From NCBI GenBank assembly GCA_032158295.1, contig CM063244.1, positions 3,476,510 through 3,540,509 of the forward strand: a stretch of DNA of 64,000 nucleotides, written 5' to 3'. Positions within the stretch are counted from its first letter, which is position 1. Every line of letters starts with the position of its first letter. Position numbers and translations under genes: made by a program. This DNA comes from Pycnopodia helianthoides (lineage: Eukaryota; Echinodermata; Asteroidea; Forcipulatida; Asteriidae). The notes under the pieces are model-generated. The model was not told where the DNA came from and made no database searches. It was given only the letters and a program-made list of their open reading frames with translations. This document shows, one piece after another, positions 12,297 through 23,400 of the stretch.

Positions 12297-12440
12297 CTTG
12301 GCACGTTCCGTGGCCTAGTGGTTTTGAAAACTGCTCTTAAAGGGTTCGAATCCCACTCAAGTAGGCCTGTTTTTTTTGTGTGTTTTTTTGCTGAACTTAG
12401 GAAAAATTGAGTAATCAGTGCTTATCACAAATCAGTGTAA
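12297..12440 (+). mobile_element. tRNA-derived SINE (second family), copy 1
   Basis: The head has CCGTGGCCTAGTGG (box A) and GGTTCGAATCCCAC (box B). The tail CAGTGCTTATCACAAATCAG is shared with copies near 29060-29215, 35535-35690 (reverse) and 56030-56200. It is short and non-coding, and the head-tail structure is typical of a tRNA SINE. Confidence 0.65.
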
Positions 12441-12544
12441 AAAAAAACTACAAGGGTGAAACAAATTGTTTCTAAATAATAACAATAATAAAGCTATTCT
12501 AAACAGATGTGCAAGCTCATTACATGCAACCATCACTGTGTAAA

Positions 12545-12770
12545 TTACTGCTACAAGTAATGATTACCCAATCATTATTTACATGCCTTCTGTGCGTTAC
12601 AATAGGGAAATCAATTCCCAATTAGGAATTAGCACCTCTTTTGTACTGCTACCAGTAATGATTACCCAATCATAATTTGCATGCCTTCTGCGCTTTGGAC
12701 ACAAAATAGGGGAAAACTCAATTTCCCTCTTTAAAAGAAATTAGTGCCTCTTTTGTGCAGGACATGGAAA
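12545..12770. promoter_or_regulatory. Duplicated homeodomain/octamer-rich segment, possible enhancer
   Basis: Two adjacent copies of a roughly 110-bp block, each with GTAATGATTACCCAATCAT and TAGCACCTCTTTTGT-like ends (the second copy has TAGTGCC). The second copy holds an exact octamer ATTTGCAT at 12675-12682, where the first has ATTTACAT. The segment is dense in TAAT and ATTA cores and is not one of the recognised repeat families. Enhancer function is inference only. Confidence 0.3.
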
Positions 12771-12775
12771 GCAAT

Positions 12776-13489
12776 GAGTTGACAGGCTCATCACACATCG
12801 GCGCGAAGGATAAAAACCTAAATATTATCGTACGTTATCACCGATGCGACCATTACCTAAATTAAATTGACACAAAGTCTTCAAGTCCACACCCCGAGGA
12901 CGCCTTTCTTTAAGATGTGGTGAAGGGCTCCCTCATACATCCCTGCACTGTATATGGATCTTACATCAGACAGCTCTCACACAACAAATTGTTTGTGAAC
13001 CTTCAGGCGACATTTTCCATTCACCAACAAAACAAATACCAGCTGCAATAAAATGTGATTACCATCAGTCAAGGTATGAGGGTGTTTTTTTTTTCCCTCA
13101 AGGATGTGCGGGTCATCACATCAGACAAAAGCAATTACAAGCCAGAGTCATCTACAGCAAGTTAATTAATCCATCTGACCGTGAACTTTTGCTGGTAACA
13201 GATGGTAAGTATTTCATGAATCAGGCCTGCATTTTACATTTCAAACGAGAAAGGAGGTAATCTACTGTTTTTTATTGGCTTACCATCTCTATCTAGGCCA
13301 GTAAATATTCTGCGTTATATGGGAATTCTTTTTTGTTGATAATTTGGGGCCTGCTTTTCTTTAAAACCCCCACCCCCACCAAAAAAAAAAACAGTTGAAA
13401 GGATCGTTTGAATAGATTAAACCTAGACCTGGTCACTTTTCCCTTTTTGAAGAAAGATAACTTAAAATACGGTGTTGGTAGATGAAAAA
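12776..13489. other. Unique intron segment, more balanced in composition
   Basis: No repeat family and no exon were recognised. Composition is less AT-skewed than the surroundings, with sites such as AGTTAATTAATCC and TGATTACCATCAG. This block and 12545-12770 are the parts of the intron that look most like preserved unique DNA. Confidence 0.35.
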
Positions 13490-13900
13490 GAGAGATAAGT
13501 TTCAATCTGAAAGCTCGCTGATCTATACCAGAACCAATCCTCCACAGAAATATTTCAATCTGAAAGCTCACTGATTCTAAAGTTCATCCATACAATCCTC
13601 CACAGAAATGTTTCAATCTGAAATCTCACTGATTCCAAAGTTCATACCAGTACCAATCCTCCACAGAAATATTTAAATCTAAAGCTCACTGATTCAAAGT
13701 TCATACCAGTACCAATCCTCGAAAGAATATTTCAATTAGTAATATTGTCAAGGTTGAAATTCGCATTTGAAGACCTCCAATATCACCGTTGCTTATTTCG
13801 ATTGCCGCAACCAAATAAACCTGACATGAATGATGTACAACAACTCCCTGACACCCAACGTAAACAACTTCACAGGTTGGCTGTAATGGCGTGTTTAATA
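13490..13900 (-). repeat. 61-bp tandem array plus tail, copy 1
   Basis: About four units of a ~60-bp repeat with TTTCAATCTGAAAGCTC, AAAGTTCATACCAGTACCAA and TCCTCCACAGAAAT. A non-tandem tail with GAAGACCTCCAA and ATTGCCGCAACCAAATAA follows. The tail recurs beside single units at about 23180-23400 and 63345-63560, so unit and tail move as one interspersed element. Confidence 0.75.
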
Positions 13901-13984
13901 AGAACTAGAGGATGAGACCTTCTATCCTCTTCCAAATCTAATAATGTCATTTACCTTGAACAAACTAAAAAGGCCTTTTTTAAT

Positions 13985-14440
13985 TTAAAGGAACATTACA
14001 GAATTGGTTTTTGCTAACAAAACAGTTGCTGGCAGTGTAAGCACTTTATGTAATCCACCATTTATACATAAACTGACAAACCTGTAGAAGTTTGAGATCG
14101 ATCGGCCGTCTGGGTCACAAGAAAATAGTGAAAAACCGATTACACATTTGCATGAAATCATATAGATTCAACAAATGAATAAAACGCTCACTGAGCAGCA
14201 ATAAACTCCAATCGGAAAATTACTTTATTCATTTCTCATCAAATATGGCATTTCAGACAGAAATATTTCAAGGGATTTTTTTTACTATCATCATTAGACC
14301 GTGTAAGTTTTATGTAAATCTGTGATCAAAAAGTATATTTTACAAGTTTTTTTTCTTTTTTTCTGGTGGATTACATAAAGTGCTTACACTGCCAGCAACT
14401 GTTTTGTTAGCAAAAACCAATTATGTAATGTTCCTTTAAA
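13985..14440 (+). mobile_element. MITE family A, copy 2, with duplicated inverted end
   Basis: The left part is a normal family A element. The right end is not the usual one: from about 14362 it is replaced by the reverse complement of the element's own first 75-80 bp, so the element now has long inverted arms. GCTGGCAGTGTAAGC appears near the left end and its complement GCTTACACTGCCAGC near the right end. Confidence 0.85.
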
Positions 14441-16595
14441 CAACCATACTAATGTTGCATGGTACTGCTGTACAGTGCTGCTTCAAACCCTGGCTAGATT
14501 GGGTCTTCCTCCATGATTGTATCAAGGAGGAGATCCAACATGGAAATTAAAAATAATATCAACTTGTTCTGTACATAATCACACATGAGCTCCTCCAATC
14601 AGCTACCCATTTAGGTAGTTAGAGTACCAGCTGTCTGCTTTACAGCACAGACCATTTGACGGATACCAAGGTGTATAACACTATTAACTCATCTATTGTT
14701 CAGGAAGACACAGAGGGGTTATCTTAAGAGAACAATAGCTGATAGATAAATGACTGTATATCTGAACAGGGTGTTTTCAATTACTCGGTAATAATTGATT
14801 TTAACCCCCCCCCCCATATACAATATTTGCGAACCATATATACTGAAAGCCAAATAAGCAAATAATGTAAGAAAGGATACTCTGCCACTATATGTTATTT
14901 TGTTTATCTTGTATTGGTTTTTTTTACACTGAAAAGGATAAAGTAAAAACCAAGTCTTGATAATCCACTCTGTAATAAGACTCTTCAGTAATGCCCATTT
15001 ATGGACCCACAGTCCAGGTCTGGATAATCCAGGCACTCTGTACATGATATAAGAATCTTCAATAATGCCCATTTATGGACCCACAGTCCAGGTCTGGATA
15101 ATCCAGGCACTCTGTACATGATATAAGAATCTTCAATAATGCCCATTTATGTACCCACAGTCCAGGTCTGGATAATTCTAACCCAGGAGTTGTTAAATCA
15201 ATTATTTATAACCAGTTCGGCATTTTGACACATCTGCAGTTAACTCTTTCTTATTACTGAGTATTTCCATGTAAACTGAATGCAGCTGCAGTTACATTAA
15301 TTTTGTTTTATAAATTCTGAGTAGAAGCAATTAATGACACACCTTGGACAAGCAGTTAGCTTTCTAGGTGTATACTCATCAAGCAAGTCAGTACTGCCTT
15401 ACTAATCAACAGTTCAACAGTTCTTAAGAAAAATGTATATGGATTGGGCAAATTTCAGAAAAATGTAAATCTTGTCTGTTACAGACAGTACAGTTTTGAA
15501 AGCAATAATTATGTATCTTCTGCACTACTTGATCAAACAATTTAATTAATGTTTTGGGGAAAATAGTTATGACATGGGATTCGTTTAACTTTGTTATTTT
15601 TTTCTTTCTGACGCTTATGTACCATGGCATTCTAATACAGAAGGGTTGAGAGCACAGCGCACAACTGGATTGAAAGATATCTTTACAATCGTTCACAATG
15701 AGTGAAATAGAATTATGCTGTTTTTTGACTTCTGAATACTGTTGCCAATGGAGTCCCTCTATAGGGTTTCTCCATGGTCCTATTTATTCTGCACAACATT
15801 TTCTCATTTCTACTTCATGCAGATATTCCAAAACATTTCTCTTTCCTACACGCCCCTACATTCTTCAAAGACTGTTAAGAGTTCCTTTGCTTGGGTGCTA
15901 CAATACTGTCTCACCCTGATTTATTCATTTATTTTCACCATTTAGTACAATGCAACAATGCTCTACGAATCCTTTCTTTCGTAAACACATAATCCCTATA
16001 GGTAAGGCTCAAGTTCACAATTAGATTCAAAATAAAAATCTGCAAATTATGCGAACAATTTGATCCCAGTGTTTTTTAATCAAGGGCAGCGAGGGTTTTG
16101 AGCCGACTCGAACGGAGAAGAAGGCCTCTTTAGAAGAACCTCAGCCTTTGTAGCTCAGGAAGTGTTCCCCTTCATCATGTTCTCAACTGACCTGAACAAG
16201 CCGGTTACCATGGCAACGATGACATCAGCAAAGGCAACCTGATTTCCCATTAAAATACCTGAAAAGCCCCTGAATGCCAGCCAGCGTGTGGGCTCTCTCT
16301 GTGCGGATACGGAACCAGGCGTTGCGGCTGGCCATGTGGAAATGTGTCCACCTTGTCGGGGGGTTGTTGCATCATCTCGATGAGATGCACAACTACATGT
16401 AGGGTTTGAGTCAATTGATGAGAGGTAATTGGTTTCTTTAGGATGATGCATGGATGCCTTGAAGGGTGGGTTTGCTCATGGTCGTACTGTTTCTCTTGAC
16501 CAGTTGTGTAGGAGTAAAGGGCGGGGTGTGTTGAACTCAATCATCCAACTTGTACTTTTTCATGATCAAAATGTACGAGGTTCCTCTCACGTCTG
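14441..16595. other. Intron sequence with a 74-bp tandem repeat
   Basis: At about 14988-15176 a 74-bp unit (CCCATTTATGGACCCACAGT, then TCTGGATAATCCAGGCACTC) is repeated about 2.5 times with very few differences. The rest is unique. A short X-box-like palindrome at 16204-16217 is listed separately. Confidence 0.6.
16204..16217. promoter_or_regulatory. Perfect X-box palindrome (candidate RFX site)
   Basis: GTTACCATGGCAAC is an exact palindromic match to the classical X-box bound by RFX factors, which act at promoters and enhancers of ciliary and other genes. The surrounding 16150-16400 segment is more GC-rich than the intron average and belongs to no recognised repeat. Whether it is used is unknown; a 14-bp match can occur by chance, though rarely at this quality. 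Confidence 0.4.
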
Positions 16596-16805
16596 ATGCA
16601 AGGTTTGAGCCAGGATTTGGTAAAAGGGTGTCCAAATTTGCTGGAAATTTAAAAACTGGGTGTCCAAATTGTTCACTTGCAATACATTTACATGTAGATG
16701 ACAGATAACTGGTGTCCAAATTGTTCACTTGCAATACATATACATGTAGATGACAGATAAAACAGGGTGTCCAAATTTAGAACAGGGTGTCCAAAAGGCA
16801 CCCAA
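16596..16805. repeat. GGTGTCCAAATT repeat, copy 1
   Basis: Contains GTTTGAGCCAGGATTTGGTA and several GGTGTCCAAATT words. A ~62-bp segment (TTCACTTGCAATACAT, then ACATGTAGATGACAGATAA) is tandemly duplicated. The related locus at 27260-27590 carries a nested insertion. Confidence 0.7.
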
Positions 16806-17378
16806 CACCCAACAGTCAGGTCAAATGTTTCTAATTTAATGGACAACAACCAAATGTTTGTTCAATCATTCGTGAGACAAAATCCAAGTTCTTATAAATG
16901 CCTGTAATGAAATCCACTGTAGACTCTTCGTATAATATTTTTTTTAAATAGCAGTCAGCAAAATGTTGGAGTTTCACCGAGTGTCGGGTTGAAAATAGCA
17001 TTTAAAATTATTAAATGCATTGATAAAATGATTTTTTGTATCAATTACATGTACTACTATTTGAAGGACAACAAAAATTACAATTTCTTTACATAAGCAT
17101 TGCTATGTTTGATCCAAATGCCGATTTTACCACAAGACACCAAAATAAATTTAAAAAATAAAAAATAAGTGTGACAGAAAAAATGGGATTCATCCATACT
17201 TCATATAGCAATAAAACATGCAACCAGCACTTAATTTTCATTAAAAATTCAAAACTGGTGTTGAATTTTTTTTTAAATTGCAAAGACAATTTTCCTCCCG
17301 GAAATTCTGCAGTGTTTCAAACGGTGAAGGCCTGTATGCGTAGCAAGACAGTACATAGTACAGAATGTGACAACTTAC

Positions 17379-17447
17379 AGGATCATAATATTTGTCAATC
17401 TTTTGTCTATATCGATAGAAAATTATTGGATTGGCATTGGACAATAT
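17379..17447 (-). CDS. Candidate internal exon, possibly sarcospan-like
   Basis: A 69-bp phase 0 to phase 0 exon is possible: acceptor CTTCCATATCAG and donor GTAAGTTG. It encodes 23 residues, with SNANPIIFYRYRQKIDKYYD in the middle. Its phase fits the sarcospan-like terminal exon, and the charged stretch would fall just after the second membrane segment, where human sarcospan has a short polar loop. Residue-level similarity is weak, so the assignment rests on splice sites, phase and position. Open stretches of this size also occur by chance in this window. Confidence 0.3.
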
Positions 17448-18600
17448 CTGATATGGAAGTTTGCAAAGCTAGTTAGATGCAAAGGAAAAAATCTGATATT
17501 GAATTAATATAAAAAAGACAACAGAATCATCCCAAATTACAAAAGGACCAAGTTATCAGTCATTCCTAAAGTCCATATTCTGAAGATAGAAGAAAAAAGA
17601 GTTGAACTGCCATCGATCAAGATGAAATTCCTCTTAACCAAAATAGCAAGATAGCCGAGCATGGCCTCGTGAATGTGTAACATTGACGGCAACTGCAGAT
17701 CACTCTAGCAAGTCTATCGGCATCCAAGCTTCAATAACCAATTGATTTTTCTCTCTCTCTCTTTTTTTCCCCGGCCGCTTTTTTCCTTTCCCGCTCTATC
17801 GTTTCCCTATTGCTGCTCTATCGACTTCCTCTTCTGTTTGGGCCCATAATCGGTTTTCAATAACCAATTCAGAAGGCATCCTCTTGCACTCAATCACCCG
17901 TAGCGTACAAGAACAAGAAAGCTTGTCCTTCAAATACAACATCGAGAGAAGAAAGCAGGGGAAAAAAAGGGAGCATCATGGATGTTTTGGGAAAGTCATT
18001 GCATTAGAGGCGGTGTCAGCATGGTTGAGCTACACCGTTCAATAACTATCGATCCGGCCCACTGCAATGCCAGCATGCCTCAACGCTGCTTCATTAGGCA
18101 GTCTCAATTAACACACAGCCTGTGCAATTACTTCCATTGTGATTTCTGTCTCCCGACTGTGGGCTAAAAGGAGGAGGAAACCCGTCTCGGTTGTATTACC
18201 AATTGACGGATGCTGGGATGAACTTGAAGCAACAAACATGGCCACATCAAAGGGAAAGTCTATCATATGCCCGGATATCGAGGCTTTATGGCTGATGAAA
18301 TTGAAGAAGGGTGCGACATCCTCACAGTTCTACCTTCTTAATAGTAGGGAGGAAACACTCTGGAAGAGTGAAATTACACTAGATGCACAGGTGCCAAGCT
18401 ATAAAACCTTTTTTTTCCGACTAACATCAAGCGTTTATTGTTTATAATACACTTAACATGGCTGGACGACATGCATCGATTGAACTGATCATCTAAGAGA
18501 AGTCAACCTTCAACGCAAAAACTATTTATATCCGAGTGCAACATTAATGTCTGAGAATTCTTAAGTGCAATCTAATGTGGTCGTGATAGAGTGGCAAGTG
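17448..18600. other. Unique intron segment
   Basis: No repeat was recognised. 17990-18180 is relatively GC-balanced, with TGCATTAGAGGCGGTG and TCTCAATTAACACACAG. An open frame at 18139-18447 has no recognisable product, no clear splice borders and no resemblance that I can name. Confidence 0.4.
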
Positions 18601-18602
18601 TC

Positions 18603-18773
18603 ATAGGCCCCTTTTCGTATCCACGGCTTCGGCTCCGGATTGGGCTTCAGGCCCAGTTTTCTTGTCTGAAACCCTGACCGCAAAGCATGCATTAAGTTAA
18701 AATTAATTGAGGGAGCCTAGCTAGCCTGAGCCGATTTTGGAGCCGAAGCCGTCAATTCGAAAAGGGCCATAGA
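18603..18773. mobile_element. Short MITE with GGCC termini
   Basis: Inverted ends GGCCCCTTTTCG at the left and CGAAAAGGGCC at the right, continuing inward to ACGGCTTCGGCTCC and its complement GGAGCCGAAGCCGT. ATA lies on both sides and may be a 3-bp target duplication. Length is about 170 bp with no coding capacity. The GGCC terminus and 3-bp duplication would fit PIF/Harbinger-type elements; this is inference. Confidence 0.75.
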
Positions 18774-18887
18774 ATGGGAACTCATTAATTCATAAAGAGT
18801 CGACACTGATTAAAAAAAACCGCCCCGTGAATACAGTTTAAAAAGGAAAACAATGTGATATTGAACTTAGCCTACATGGTATTGTAT

Positions 18888-19110
18888 TGTTTGAAGCTTT
18901 GCATGGTGTGGAAAAACAGGAAGGAACTGTAATAATAAAAGTAAACTTGCGGGTACAACCATGTGTAAATCTCTTTTGTGAGAGTGTTGGCTCTGAAAAG
19001 AGCCGGTGTGGTCTCGACGTTTCGAACAGTATACTCCGCTCGTCTTCAGGAGAATTTACACATGGTTGTACCGCAAGTTTACTATTTATTTATTTATAGT
19101 TCCTTCCTAT
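18888..19110. mobile_element. Foldback element, family L, copy 1
   Basis: Inverted arms AAACTTGCGGGTACAACCAT and the complement ATGGTTGTACCGCAAGTTT flank GAAAAGAGCCGGTGTGGTCT and GACGTTTCGAACAGTATACT. Two further copies lie at 36897-37172 and 38327-38552. Confidence 0.8.
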
Positions 19111-19485
19111 TACATGGTATTAGTGTTATAATGCAATGCTATCAAGCCCATCTCCATCTATAGATGTTGATAACTTTAGTAGTTGAGTGATAGCCATGAG
19201 ACTCAACTACATGAAACACCCTTAAAGAGATAATTCATCATTGGCTTTTGGTAGAGTCAATTCATTCCCCACAACATACAACCAAAATAAACCCAAGGGA
19301 AACTGACTGGTACATTTTAAATAACCAACTTTTCAAATTTCATCAAATTTAGTGGTCAAACTTTTTGTAGAAAAATATAAAAATTAGTTTACATTTGTCA
19401 GGGATTTCACATCATTCATTGAAAAGAGCAATTATTAGTGATTTGAGGAGTCTTCTATTTTCTCCATTTTTGTGGTACTCTTAAT

Positions 19486-20185
19486 GGAAATATTTCTCTG
19501 GTGGATTGGAACTGGTATGAACTTTAGAATAATAATAATAATAAAATGATAATAACATTCATATAGCGCTTATTACTGGCGTTTCTAAGCGCATTAACCT
19601 TAAATTACAAAGATATGAGTTTTTAATAAAGATTTGAATGAGTCAGTAGATGTAGCTTGATGGATATTGAGAGGGAGATTGTTCCATAGTGATGGTGCAG
19701 CCCAGGTGAAATCTCGTTGACCATAGCGAGTACAGGTACTGGACCAATTGCTAGTTGATATTGTGAGTTGTATGACGACTGTAAATTGAAGGAATGCGTT
19801 CAAACTTCAGATGAAAATATTTCTCTGGTGGATTGGAACTGGTATGAACTTTAGAATCACTGAGCTTTCAGATGGAAATATTTCTTTTGAGGATTGGTAC
19901 TGGTATGCACTTTAGAATCAGTGAGCTTTCAGATGGAAATATTTCTTTTGAGGATTGGTACTGGTATGAACTTTAGAATCAGTGAGCTTTCAGATGGAAA
20001 TATTTCTCTGGAGGATTGGTACCGGTATGAACTTTAGAATCAAAGAGCTCTCACATGAAATATTTCTGTGGAGGATTGGTACCGGTATGAACTTTAGAAT
20101 CAAAGAGCTTTCAGATGGAAATATTTCTGTGGAGGATTGGTACTGGTATGAACTTTAGAATCAGTGAGCTTTCAGATGGAAATCC
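19486..20185. repeat. 61-bp tandem array interrupted by a LINE 3' fragment
   Basis: Units of ~61 bp (GGAAATATTTCTCTGGTGG, then GGTATGAACTTTAGAATCA, then GAGCTTTCAGAT) run from 19804 to 20185. The first unit begins at 19486 and is cut at about 19528. The sequence between, ~19528-19806, is a foreign insertion. This is the same unit family as 13490-13740, in the opposite orientation. Confidence 0.85.
19528..19806 (-). pseudogene. CR1/L2-type LINE 3' fragment inserted in the array
   Basis: The minus strand encodes FTWAAPSLWNNLPLNI followed by STDSFKSLLKTHIF, the conserved C-terminus of CR1/L2-like reverse transcriptases (GPxLWNxLPxxI, SxxxFKxxLKxHxF). It ends in a 3' simple-repeat tail of AAT/ATT units. 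It is 5'-truncated, as is usual for dead LINE copies, and the insertion splits a 61-bp unit. Confidence 0.7.
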
Positions 20186-20514
20186 AGGAAGTGATTAAGC
20201 TACCTATTATTTCAAGATGATTGCCATCAATGCCTCATCCTACACGTCCACACTGAAGATCATTTGTAGTTCTAGGAAACGTTTGATAAAGGAGTCCATG
20301 TCTGAGTGGTTAATGCCCACATAATGGATCTCTAAACAACCCAATGCATGTGTTGCCCTCATGTGGTTTATTTTATTCTGTACAAGGTCAATGAAGAATG
20401 AGAGACATTTTGTTTCCAAGTATTTCTCCTCAAGAGAATCAGAGCATACTGATTGAAATGTTGAGTTGTTACACCACTAGTTTTGTTCATAATATTTTAA
20501 TACTAATAATAATA

Positions 20515-20680
20515 AAATCGGGTTGAATAGGGAGACCGCCAACATAGGGCCAGATAGCTCAGTTGGTAGAGTGCATGCACGTTAATCCGGAGGTCATTGG
20601 TTCAAATCTCGCTCTAGTCAATTTGTCTTTGTTTGAAATTTACCAAGTCAGTTTCCCTTGTGGTTTATTACTTGATATTT
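20515..20680 (+). mobile_element. Repeat with tRNA-Thr-like body, copy 2
   Basis: GGGAGACCGCCAACA followed by AGATAGCTCAGTTGGTAGAG and GGTTCAAATCTC, then CAGTTTCCCTTGTGGTTT. Same layout as 6990-7335, but with fewer upstream bases retained and more mutations in the tRNA-like part. Confidence 0.7.
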
Positions 20681-21147
20681 TAACGATAATACACAGTTCT
20701 TTTAATAGCGCTTTCTTCCGTTTAACTTTGCCAGTATTACAGACGGAAATATTTGTTGGAGGATTGGGTTCTGGTATAACCATTCAACTTTAGTCAAATT
20801 GCATTTACAGATGAGTTGAACACACACACACCGATATACTCTCAAAGTGATATTAACTTTTGACAATCAAATAACTGTGATGATGTTAAACAGGTCAGTA
20901 TAAGATCAGAGTGCATGTATTTTCCTACTTGATGATGCACTTGTAGCATTTCTGTATAACAGTCATAATTATTTGAGAGAGTAATAAACAATCTGTCTTC
21001 TTATTATTTATACATGTAACATGTAATTGTTATTTGTCAACATGGAATAACCGTCCGTTGATTTTTAATCGAATTGAATCTCTCGGGTGTGAAAATTCTC
21101 AACTAAAACAAACTTGAAAAGTTTAAATCTGCATTGAATGTGATTGT

Positions 21148-21541
21148 TTAAAGGATCATTACAGAATTGGTTAGAAAAAAACTTGTAAAAAATACTTTTT
21201 GATCACAGATTTACATAAAACTTACACGGTCTAATGATGATGATAGTAGAAAACATCCGTTGAAATATTTCTGTCTGAAATGCCATATTTGATGAGAAAT
21301 GAATAAACTAATTTTCTGATTGGAGTTTATCGCTCAGTGAGCGTTTTATTCATTTCTTGAATCTATATGATTTCATGCAAATGTGTTATCGGTTTTTCAC
21401 TATTTTCTCGTGACCCAGATGGCCGATCGATCTCAAACTTCTACAGGTTTGTCAGTTTATGTATATGGTGGATTACATAAAGTGCTTACACTGCCAGCCA
21501 CTGTTTTGTTAGCAAAAACCAATTTTGTAATGTTCCTTTAA
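21148..21541 (-). mobile_element. MITE family A, copy 3
   Basis: Full-length family A element in reverse orientation. TTAAAGGATCATTACAG at one end and AATGTTCCTTTAA at the other, with ATCGCTCAGTGAGCG at the centre. Confidence 0.9.
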
Positions 21542-23170
21542 CATTATTGCTTATTGATGAACCGAGGGGAGGGGGGGATATAAGAAATGAAGTTGACTGA
21601 TACAGTAGCTCCCCAGTCTACAGCCCTGTAAACTATAATGGCTTCTGATTGAAACAGACAATACACTCACTAAATAATTTAAGTTTATTGCTTGTGGTTT
21701 GGACATGTCAAAATGCAGTCAGTGATTGTCCATTGTTATCCGATACGAATGTTCATTACTGTAGGTCCTCATTACAATTTCTATACATAAATAAAAAAAG
21801 CGGTTTAGCATAGTGCCTTGTAAATAAGGTTTAATTGTGATATACCAAAACATTTGGTTGGCAAAGAAAGAAACACGTTTTTTTTTTTTGAAAAACGTTT
21901 ATCTGTTGTGTTTTTTTTTTTTCCCTAGTCTTCTTTTTCATTTATTTTTCCACACGCTGTATGAATTTGCTTTATCTGAAATCTGCAAGGTACCCTTGAT
22001 AACTGCCTGGTTCCTGCCACTCCAACTGGAGAAAGACCAGACTATGATGTAACTCCCTTCAAAAGGGAAATGATAAACACCGATGCTGAAGCATTATATC
22101 ACTCCCTGACAATGATTCTAAACATCACGTCTCCTCTAGTGTCTTGCGTCTTGTCTTTCAATCAAGCTGGCGACAACATCATCAAGCCGGGAGAAGGAAC
22201 AAATGGGAATTGATTGGGCTCTGGTGACTTTGAGAAAAAGGTCTGAGACGTTTCTAAGGGGTTAGATTACAATATGACTGATGGAGGAAGATGGAAGGAT
22301 GAGGAATGATGAATAGGGTGAAGACCAAGCTGAGTAAAGAGACAAGGGTTCCCAAGACTGTACCTCGGGACTGCACACACGGCGGGAATTTAATTGATGA
22401 TGATCAGTAAAACTGATAACAGGTAGTAATAAGCGTCCCAAGATAGAGCTGGGTTATCAGGTTATAATAGATGTGAAGAAAAGTACATTTAGATCAATAG
22501 TCTACCAAGAATGTGGGTATGGTTACACATCATCAACAATCCCCCATAGAGTCGAGTTATAACCGCAACCCAGAGACACCACATAAACAGGGAGCTGGGA
22601 ATCTGAAACTGCAAATTTGCAAATTAGTCCATAGTGAACTGAGGACAATAACAAACATTTTTTTCCCAGATTTTAGTGCTGCATCTGAAGTGATGACAAG
22701 CTTTACCAATAGGCCATTATTCACACGCGCCATCTTAAACAATATACTGCAATGCTTCTTGGGAAACAGACTACAGTTAAACAATAGATCACACAGTCAA
22801 TATGGATGCCATGCTGTACTTTACATGTAACTATGCCAGGTTGTATAGTTGTGTACCGCATTACTTTGAAATCAGTGCACCACAATGATAGGCGGAGTTG
22901 CTTGGATTCAGATTTCACCCAGAATCCTTTGCGCAAATCATGCGCGTCGAGACATGCGTGTAGGCTATTGAGAATTTGCATGAAAACTTTAAAATGTTGC
23001 CAAGACATTTCCAAAATTTTCAGTAAGAACAGCTTTCATAAAACAAAGACAAATCACTGTATCACTGGCTGATTATTTCTGAAATAAGTCAACAATAATT
23101 TGATCATTTAACTTGAAAGGCATGTGTCTTCACTTTAGAGCAAAATGCAGGATTTGTAAATATCAATACA
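21542..23170. other. Intron sequence without recognised features
   Basis: Unique to the eye. 22080-22460 and 22720-22990 are relatively GC-balanced; near 22960 there is CTTTGCGCAAATCATGCGCG. No exon with convincing splice sites was found. Short ORFs on both strands overlap each other and look like chance. Confidence 0.45.
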
Positions 23171-23400
23171 TTTGGAAAGTTTTATTTTGAAAGCTCACTC
23201 ATTATAAAGTTCATACCAATACCAATTCTCGACACAACTATTTCTGTCTGAAAATACTTTTATTATTAAGGCAATATTAGTTTGAAGACCCCCAAACCAC
23301 CGTAACTTATTTTGATTGCTGTAATTTAAAAAAATCTCAACATGATTGTGCATGTACAGCGTTGTTGATTGTTTTCCCCGATGAAATCTTCACATGCTGT
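23171..23400 (-). repeat. Single 61-bp unit plus tail, copy 2
   Basis: AAAGCTCACTCATTATAAAG, then AAGTTCATACCAATACCAAT, then a tail with GAAGACCCCCAAACCACC and TTTTGATTGCTGTAA. Same order as at 13680-13900, but with one unit only. Confidence 0.65.

Noticed and set aside
16155..16451. Minus-strand stretch GILMGNQVAFADVIVAMVTG that looked like a 67-bp exon
   Set aside because: The acceptor is weak, its length does not fit the sarcospan-like phases, and the same bases contain a perfect X-box palindrome that explains the VAMVT reading.
17640..17710. Candidate exon for the second membrane helix (MLGYLAIL on the minus strand)
   Set aside because: The donor would be a poor GTTAAG, the helix is too short and interrupted by H and E residues.
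18139..18447. Plus-strand ORF of 102 codons in a unique region
   Set aside because: No recognisable domain, no clear splice borders and no second line of evidence.
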